A stretch of 64,000 bases of DNA, taken from Dermacentor variabilis. Taxonomy: Eukaryota; Arthropoda; Arachnida; Ixodida; Ixodidae. Made by a program: the position numbers and the translations under genes. Of the stretch, positions 56,420 to 64,000 are shown piece by piece (the stretch's first letter is position 1; every line of letters begins with the position of its first letter). The notes beneath the pieces are model-generated. The model saw only the letters and a list, made by a program, of their open reading frames with translations, had not been told where the DNA came from and made no database searches. The DNA lies in contig NC_134570.1 of the NCBI RefSeq assembly GCF_050947875.1, positions 103,526,122 to 103,590,121 of the forward strand, given 5' to 3'.

Positions 56420-58168
56420 ATGATTGCCGTGAGTAGACATGTTTTTTACGCTTCAGGAAGTAGAACTCCAAGCTTTTTCTTTTCACTTTAGCCCTTTGCT
56501 AGTGAACCTAAATCCCACTTAATCGGAGACAATTTTTCTAGCACGTAATACTTAATCATAAGATGAAATTGGTTGCAGGCAACGCCACGCTGTCAAGGCA
56601 ACTAACTGCACCGCCTCCTTGTGACCATCACAAATCGCTGATGCATGCGTAGCGTTTGTCTTATATATATTGGGTGCGAGCTACCTGAGCGCATTGAACG
56701 TGTGTAGTGTCATTGCCGACGCTATACAACTACACGCTTAGCATCAGGGACATCACTTGAAGTACGCTGACAGGCAGAAAAATTATTGCTTTCTTTGGTT
56801 CTGGAACAGAAATGGTAACGCCGGTCCGAAAGCCTTGCTTCTCGGATTACGAGTGTCAGGTCACTTCGATAGCATTTGACATTTTTAAATGCAGGCGTGA
56901 CGAGCTTTTTGTTGCAATTTCTCTTTTGTTGATCTCATTCTAAGCACCTCATCAAGTTCTAAGACCTCCATGTGGCATGGCCGACACGTTCTGTTTCCAA
57001 TAAACTATCGCTCTAGCTATCGCTCACTTGGTAAGGTTCGGATGTAATAAAGTTCGGTAATAAAGATCACCATTGAAACCATATCTACTGTTTTATCAAA
57101 AAATTACCCCCTGTTGACGACCAAACCAACGTGTGAACCGTCTTACAATGTTCGACCTACCTTCACACAGAAGCACCAATGCTTACGCGCCCTTCACCGG
57201 CGCATTCACCTCATTATATTTGTGAAGGTACTAACAATATTCAGCCTCAGAATTGATTTCAGAATTGCCAATTAAAATTCTATGGACACATAAGGACAGT
57301 GCGAAGAGACACGGTATTCGAAAATCGTGCTCTTGGAGCTACAAGCGCCTTCTTTTCACCAGTGGCAAATTTCTCACCACAAAGAAACATACGATGCAAT
57401 AACTGGTAGCCATTTCACCTCAAGAATCCCCGAAACCGTTTTCTTTACGACATCATGTTGTAGCTATGGCTAGACCTGAGACTACTTAACGGTTGGCTCA
57501 ATACGAAAAATATATTTACGGCAGCGGCAAACACAGGAAGGTTAGCTTTCGTAACGTTTTCACGCTGTTTCTCTGGCAAAACAAAAAAAATGCATTAATT
57601 CAGTGCGGTTTGGCCATCACGTTTGCAATTCCGCTGTCTGCGCGCGAGACAAAGCCAGAAATTCAAGTTGTTCATTAGCTTATGTAGCGCTGACAAGCCT
57701 ACCAGTGAGTAAATACCAGAGTGTCCAGAAGGAGTGTACGTTACTAGTCTCGCATTCGTATATGTTCTGCCACTCAATGACAGGAGTCCTTCGCTTGTTT
57801 CTCCTCTTTTGATGTAGGTCCTCTTCCTGTTTGCCGCTCTGATGAGCAACGCCCTGGCAGCGTAAGTCCCTACGTACGGCGTGCCACTTGCCAGCTACAC
57901 GGGCGCCGTGCCAGCTGTTCACACTGTCCATGCTGCCCCGGTAGCGGCCGTCCATGCCATCCATCGAGCGGTACCGGTCACTCCCACAGTCCACAACGTG
58001 GCTACCCCGTAGGGATACCGCACGACGGGCGTTAGCTACAGCCACAGAGTTGACGCTCACCCGGTGCGAGTTCGCTACGTGCATGGCCTTAGTCCGTACG
58101 GTCTCAGCTACGGCTACGGCTACGGCTTGGACGCCCTAGGATACGCCACAGTCCTGAAGAACTGGTAA
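56420..58168 (+). pseudogene. Gene D: fourth family member with two nonsense codons
   Basis: Exon 1 is 56420-56428 (ATG ATT GCC, M-I-A; donor GTGAGT) and exon 2 is 57818-58168 (acceptor GATGTAG). The 1389-bp intron is phase 0. Exon 2 has no indel relative to B and encodes a normal signal-peptide core (VLFLFAALMSNALAA). A TAA at 57863-57865 comes directly after it, where A, B and C have a Tyr or His codon. A second stop, TAG at 58010-58012, sits at the Tyr of the PYG motif (TAC to TAG). Beyond it the core GYRTTGVSYSHRVDAHP and the tail ending VLKNW are intact. If translated, it would yield only a signal peptide of about 18 residues. TATA box, splice sites and an AATAAA at 58369-58374 are kept, so inactivation looks recent. 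Confidence 0.88.
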
Positions 58169-58379
58169 GCAGTATAACGATTCTTCCGTTGCGAGCAAGC
58201 TTCATCCAACCTGCCCAACTATGTGGCAGCTCGCAACGAGGCGTACAAAATGCACAATATTTAACTAACATCAACCAATATTGCGTAATTAAACACGCAT
58301 CCTTCAATTACAAATGTCACTCCAAGATGGAAAAATGTAGTGCTCTTTATGAAGCTTGCGGGATACGGAATAAACAAAC

Positions 58380-60200
58380 GAATCTCGGCGTCACCCTTTA
58401 CGAGCCCACAGCGACATCGAACATTGGCGCATGCACAACCTTTCTCAAGAGAAACGAAATCACTGGAGGCATGTACGTTGCTCAATCCTGTCCTCGTGCT
58501 GCTTCCGTGGATCTAGAGAGTGAGGCGGAAAGCTCGTCACCCGCTCCAGAACGTTCTAAAGCTGCGGATGCACTCTACTAGGCCTTCCGAAGTTAGCTGC
58601 CGGTTCATAGCCAGGTTTTTTTTTTTTTTTTTACTAGTGTTGTACCACTAGCTTGACAGCACGGTGTAGCCTCATAGTGAAGGCTGTATACATTATCTGC
58701 AGCTCATAACGCAAGAAAAATTACCTTCGCCCACGCTAATGAGCGCAGAACGCAAAGGGCTGCTCGTCGCCGATACTGCGCGTAATTTTTGCGCCTAATG
58801 CGATACGAAGCAAGTCTTCTTCCGTTGGTGTTACAGAAAATTTGCCCTTGTGGAATAGTTGTCGATCAGTGTTGTCCACAATTTTTATTTTCTTAATGAC
58901 GTAGTTTCATTTGGTAAACACAGCGACAATTCAATAAAGTAATCGCCTTCTTGAATAATATTATTGCCAGTTCCTGTATTTATGAGCATACAAAACTGTA
59001 CGTCCCTTCCTCCTCTTCTAATTACTCCTACATATCCCGTTTACTTTCGTACATACACCAATTCTGTTAATAGGGGCATACTAAAAATGTATACTAGAAA
59101 CACTCCCATCTGACCTGATAAAGTCCTTGTTCGTAGACGAAATTTCGTCACCACTTGGTCACTCTCCACATTTACCCAGTTACTTATCCTTAATACACGG
59201 CAAGCATGCCTAATCTGAGAGCGGGGACGTAAAGTAGTAAAGCCAAAGCATTTTGTGTTGGAAGCATCCATGACAGAACATATCAGACTCAACAAATATA
59301 TATCGAGACACTATTAGGGCCTGTCTAGCATCTTTTGTGATGGGTATCGTACGTGTTCATGAAAGAAATTCTCTTAAACCAACTATGGGTCAGACACTCT
59401 CTTTCTTTAAGGAAGGGAGGGACCAAAAGAGACCGCGGGGCTTGTTACTCTGGTACACGTGTATTGTTTTTATAGCTAATGTCTTGCCTTATTTTGCAGA
59501 AAAAAGCACGTCTCAATCACGATCAAGCGAAACCGAAGGACCATCATCAAAATGCCTGGCACAGAAGGAGGTGGAAACGCTGGCGTCTCTGTTTTTCGTT
59601 TTGCTACTGCGGCGGCTTCAAATAAAGCTAGGAACAACATCAAGAGTTAGTTACCTATTCTTGTTGACTCTGTCACATAGGGCGCTTTACTTTTTTTCAC
59701 ACATTTTGCAAGTACAGCTTTTCACGCTGTATCGGCTTTTTCTGCCTTGTATTCTTTGCCACGCGCTGAATACTAGAGGCGATATGGGGCATCTGTCAGT
59801 AATTCAAAATATAGTATCGGCCGCAAGCCATATGAGAGTATTGTGTGCAGAGCGTGCCACATAAAACGCATTTCCATATCCTAAATATAAAGAGTATGCC
59901 ATGCAGCTAGAAAAAATTAGAGGGATTTGGCGTAATACTTGTAACCAAAGTGAACCAAGCTCACACTACACGTGAATTTGTTGCAGCCAGTATGAGGTTC
60001 CCTCCTCCGACGGAAAAACGAGATGTTGCTAACGAGTTTCGAAACGTGGATTCAAATTAACAGCCGTCGCAGCAACGGAATGACACTGAGTATATAGAAA
60101 ATGCTCCGTTTATTCATTGCTGTGCATTCCATAGAGTTTCAGACAGAAATCACTAACGCGAAGCAGCACTACTCTTCATGGAAGCTGCAAGAACACCTGT
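58380..60200 (+). other. 3' flank of pseudogene D, homologous to 14380-16100
   Basis: No convincing gene. Anchors shared with the gene A unit include GTTCTAAAGCTGCGGATG / TTTCAAAAGCTGCGGATG (58553 / 14419), a T-run, and CAACAAATATATATCGAGAC / CAACAAATGTATGTCCAGTC (59293 / 15194). Open frames such as 59337-59864 are not conserved. Confidence 0.5.
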
Positions 60201-60207
60201 TCAGCCA

Positions 60208-60325
60208 GCACGAGAAGAGGGAGAAGAGAAGATCCACGAACTCCGCCAGCCACCTCACAACTAGTTGAACTTTGCCCAGTAGTACCAACGAATCACGATC
60301 TCTTGCTTAGGTATTTAGATACTAG
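60208..60325 (-). mobile_element. Inverted LINE RT fragment
   Basis: It is nearly the reverse complement of 61455-61577 (about 95 percent over the best 95 bp). Its flanks match the gene A unit, in which no such segment lies between about 16100 and 16320, so it is a separate small insertion or inverted copy. Confidence 0.75.
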
Positions 60326-60779
60326 TCCGTAGATATACCAAATTCAAAAACGTATTGTGTTATAAATGCAACAATTTGCAATCAATATGCGTATCTTTCT
60401 GTGTTTAGAGAACTAGGATTGCCTGAAAATAAAGGCGATAAAGTGTAATAAGTGACGTCACCCGAACATCTCAAGCCACATACATGAAGTTTACACAAAC
60501 CCATGTATTACCCATAATTTCCATGAGAGTTGAAAGAATCGCAGTGCTCGCATTCATTTTAGTAAGATTTATAGGAAACTCTGTGATGAATTCATAAAAA
60601 CGATAATAAAAGTGAGAGACTATGTACACAGAAAAGCGGTGCAAACAGTCTTAGATAAGTGGAAACTTGAGTTTAGGCGCTGTCGTTGACATTGCTAATT
60701 TTATTACAACAATGATCGCTACAAACACATTGAACCTGTTGAAGGTAGCACAACACATAATTCAAAATATTTCTGGAGC

Positions 60780-62450
60780 TGCGTGCTATCTCCCTTTTCC
60801 AAAAAGTGCGCCGAAGACGTATGCCTTCTTCGTGAAAATGGCAATGATGTCCCGAACACTGATAATTCATTTGAAGAACACTTATATTTTATATTTGGTG
60901 CATAAGGTGCTTCTTCCTCAAGTAATATTTCTTCTCAGTCTCGTGCGGTTTGTATCCTATCGCTCATTGAAGACCTTGTTTTCAAGTATGTGAAGCGCCT
61001 CATCCATCCGGCATTGCTTAAAACGTATAGAAGGATACTTGTCTCTGTTCTAAGAAGCATCTTCAAATAGTTCTCTAACGTTTCATACATTTCTTAGCGC
61101 TTTGGAAGGTGGCACGGGCAGTGCCCGTGCACAAATTGGGTGGTAGAAGTGCAATTATTAACTAACGACCTATTGGCTCCTCTGCGCTGCGTCAAAAATG
61201 TTTGAATATGTATTATATTCCCTGCTTTCTGTTAGTGCTTGGAACATTTTAGTGGATGAACAACACGGCTTTGCATCGGGGCACTCCACAATAATGAACT
61301 TGACACCATTTATGACCCATGATTCCAGGATTGTGCATAGCAGCGGCCAATCAGACGCTCTTCACTTTCACATAAGTGAAGCATTTATTGTAGTTTGCCG
61401 TGAGCTCCTTATTATAACCTCCCCGAAATCGGTATACTTTCTTCCATCTCTGCACTAGTATCTAAATACCTAAGCAATAGAACGTGATTCGTTGGTACTA
61501 CTGGGCAAAGTTCAATTAGTTGTGAGGTGGCTGGCGGAGTTCGGGGATCTGTTCATGGCCCTCTTCTCCTAGTACTGTTGACAAATGGTATTTCGTCAGC
61601 AATTCAACACTCTTCATTCGTCCTAGTAAGCTGTGTAAGCTGACGACTTACAGTTGTTTAAAACTGTCAACAATTTTCAGGATTGCACTGACCTCCAAAA
61701 AGACATTTTTTACTCGCAAATTAGTGACGAAACAATAAGCTGCTCTTTAATGCTTGCAAAACTATGGTATTAAGTTATACCTGGAAAACACACCATGTAC
61801 AATTTCTATACACCCTTCGGGATGCTCCATTGCCAAGGGTGATGAAATGAAAAACCGTGATGTGAATTTAGACAAAACGCTAAGCCTCTCTTCAAGCGCT
61901 ACGTATGCCAAACGACGTGCCCTTCACGCTCTTAGTATTGTTTGTCGTATATCACATGACTCCCACTCGCCTGTTGCCTTTATGGTCTTGTATTCCACCA
62001 CGTGACTTCCACTGATAGAGTATACCTCTGTACTTCGGGGCGCAGCGTGCGAATCTGATTCTGATCTCGTTGAGCCCGTCCAAAATAAATTGATGTCTAT
62101 TTCGAAGCACCGACTTTGCCGTTATGGCGCCTATGGTCCAGCCCTCTCAAATATACATCAAGTGACACCTTTAAAATCAAGAAGCATTACGTCAGACCTA
62201 TTGTTAGTCTATAAGGTGGGGTGGTTTATGGCATTGTACATCGCCCAAAGCTTGTTAATCATGTGCAATGTTCTGCACCGCAGAAGTGTGCCAGGAAACA
62301 GTCCACATCTCTCGCCCGGCCTTGTTGCAATGAAGACTGTCGTATGGATCGACACCATAAACAATAAGTGTTCTGCCTGTGCTAGCGTATTTCAGAGTTC
62401 CTTACTTGTGTATTGTATAAATGTAGACAACCATGTCGTATGATTGACTC
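60780..62450 (+). mobile_element. Decayed Jockey/CR1-like LINE (reverse transcriptase region)
   Basis: Plus-strand RT blocks are readable across several frames: VARAVPVHKLGG (61110), QHGFASGHSTIMNLTPFMTH (61260-61320), GSVHGPLLLVLLTNGISSAI (61550-61605), QHSSFVLV (61608), then TLSLSSSATYAKRRALHAL (61880-61935), AACESDSDLVEPVQNKLMSI (62045-62105) and PLKSRSITSDLL (62169-62205). Frameshifts and stops are frequent and the catalytic FADD motif is not intact. No 5' end or tail was defined. Confidence 0.75.
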
Positions 62451-62659
62451 CCTTTTACGCCCGCCTCCCCGTTTTCTGTTCACCGATTCGTTCCTCCTTC
62501 CCGCATTGTTTTGACTACCATAGATGTCTTCTTTGTACATTTTGTCTTGCATGCTACTTTTTAAGTGCACCAGTACGAAGGCTCTGTAGCTCTTCCTGGG
62601 TGCTATATAAACATTTGATTTATTGCTAATATTATTGATGAGAAAGCGACAAATGATCC

Positions 62660-63143
62660 ATTGTGCGATAAAGCCGGCGCATGTAGTCTGTAAATGCGAA
62701 ACGGCACATAATTCCCCATTGGCTGGGACGTCACGTCACGAACGCGCCTTGACGGAGCAGAGCGGGCGACAGGAAACGCGTGCTGCAGCGACAGCCCACC
62801 CCACGCGTCACGTGAGAGAAGAGGCCGTTGCTGCGATGCCACCTTCGCTCTCGGAAGCCGGCGCGCGACCTCTCTCTGTGTCTCTCACCCTTACTGGACT
62901 TAGCTGTTGCGTTCGCCTGCCGGCCTTGGTGACCGCTGCTGCTTCGTCAGTCTCTCGTCGCGCAGGATGTTGGTGGCATGCGGCGTTGGGACCGCAGGCT
63001 GCTGCTGCTGCTTGCTGGCTCGGGCAGCACGTGCCGCTAGGTACATTTCCCGCAGCGCGAAACTCGAGCGACCGCTCAGTGGCGTTCAATGTGGCAAATC
63101 TTTTCGCATTCACAACTCATGAGAAGTGCTTAGGTGTCCTCGA
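62660..63143 (+). repeat. Dispersed repeat of about 500 bp, copy 2
   Basis: It pairs with 4590-5085. It ends at GTGCTTAGGTGTCCTCGA and continues straight into a (TTA)n tract, which may be its tail. Confidence 0.65.

Positions 63144-63209
<66 letters not shown>
63144..63209. repeat. (ATT)n microsatellite
   Basis: About 66 bp of perfect ATT repeats. It gives spurious poly-Ile and poly-Leu frames. Confidence 0.95.
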
Positions 63210-63729
63210 ACCGCAATAATGTACCTGAACTTACGCTATCTCTCCAGATATGTTGTTCCTAGAACAAGAACTTATTATGGCAAAGAGCAAGGACAATATT
63301 ATATTCCTAATTTGTTTTAATACTCTCCCCACCTCAATACATGAACATCGAAGTTTATCAAGCTTAAAGAATGCCTTGAAGGAAGGCACATGAAAAAAAA
63401 AGAAACATGTCACTTGTATGAAGCTGTTATTTGTGTTTATGTGAGCATTGCAAATGATTTGTACATAGTACCAGTGTCGATTTCGCGGCTTTCCTTTTAA
63501 ACATTGGCCAAACATGTAGCACCTTTGTCGCTCAATTTTTAGCAGTTCTTGGTAACAAGTGCTGTATGTGGCTCTTGGAGAGAAAGGGCTTTAGTTTACA
63601 TTTTGGAGCATTAGTTATGCTTGAGACTCTGTCAATGAGATTTTGCCGGGACTGTCAGGTCCCTGCCATACAAGGCCTCCGAAGGCTTCGGCAGACCCGA
63701 CAAGAAAAGCATGCACGTAAGATCTCGCA

Positions 63730-63730
<1 letters not shown>
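63210..63730. other. Intergenic, no feature supported
   Basis: Nothing recognised. The region lies between two identical-type microsatellites. Confidence 0.45.

Positions 63731-63797
<67 letters not shown>
63731..63797. repeat. (TTA)n microsatellite
   Basis: About 67 bp of perfect TTA repeats. The sequence after it, up to 64000, shows no feature. Confidence 0.95.
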
Positions 63798-64000
63798 CTT
63801 CATAATATTTATGTGCCGAAAATTCTGAACGATTTGCCAAATGGAAGCATTCTCCATTACATCAAAAAAGGCATTGAAAAACGACTTATTCACTGTAACA
63901 TGGTTGCTTCAACATTTGTAAATGCGGTTCATCATTCTAAAAAAAATGTACACCTTGCCGTCTTGGTGTCGATTATTGATTCTTGCTGTATGTTTTGCTT

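Noticed and set aside
62623..63320. Frames with poly-Leu, poly-Ile or poly-Asn tails near 63.1 and 63.7 kb
   Set aside because: They are translations of TTA/ATT microsatellites and of the dispersed repeat.

Overview
The window looks like nuclear DNA of a hard tick, most likely a metastriate genus such as Rhipicephalus, Dermacentor, Hyalomma or Amblyomma. The grounds are tRNA-derived SINEs of the Ruka type, tick-type LINEs (EN-RT-RNase H, I-like, RTE and Jockey/CR1-like), Ty3/gypsy elements, (TTA)n and (AT)n microsatellites, minisatellites and AT-rich intergenic DNA. No bacterial operons, CRISPR arrays or rRNA genes are seen. Species and chromosome cannot be read from the sequence alone.

The only convincing host genes are four plus-strand members of one family of small secreted proteins, here called A (8031-9159), B (27561-29246), C (39583-40715) and D (56420-58168). 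All have the same design. A TATAAAA box lies 74-77 nt upstream of the ATG. The first coding exon holds only three codons (ATG NNN NNN) and ends at a GTRAGT donor. A phase-0 intron of 0.78-1.39 kb follows, and one second exon carries the rest: the core of the signal peptide, a V/P/A/H-rich middle, a strongly conserved GYRTTGVSYSHRVDAHP block and a Tyr-Gly-rich tail. They resemble arthropod cuticle or extracellular-matrix proteins, but the exact family is not certain. D keeps the promoter and splice sites but has two nonsense codons, so it is a pseudogene or a recently inactivated allele.

The array grew by segmental duplication. About 3.4-17.4 kb (around A) and 34.2-43.8 kb (around C) align along most of their length by eye, and the 3' flank of D (58.5-60.5 kb) aligns with 14.4-16.4 kb. 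Different mobile elements later split the copies. Region by region: a 5'-truncated LINE with an open RT-RNase H frame (1-2990); gene A unit with an RTE LINE insertion (12.57-13.64 kb); an internally deleted I-like LINE (18.87-21.19 kb); a young Ty3/gypsy element that has lost its reverse transcriptase (21.19-25.94 kb); gene B with a SINE in its intron; hairpin and minisatellite DNA (31-33.2 kb); gene C unit with two more SINEs; an LTR-element 3' end (44.1-44.5 kb); a 72-bp minisatellite with a higher-order repeat (45.2-47.9 kb) lying between two related flanking repeats; a 51-bp repeat encoding 17-residue Arg/Glu-rich units (51.9-52.2 kb); a decayed gypsy pol (52.8-55.3 kb); pseudogene D; a decayed Jockey/CR1-like LINE (60.8-62.4 kb); and two TTA microsatellites at the right end.

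The most interesting points are the micro-exon gene family with its likely gene-conversion tract between A and C, the gypsy derivative with near-identical LTRs but no RT, and the minisatellite that is largely open on both strands.
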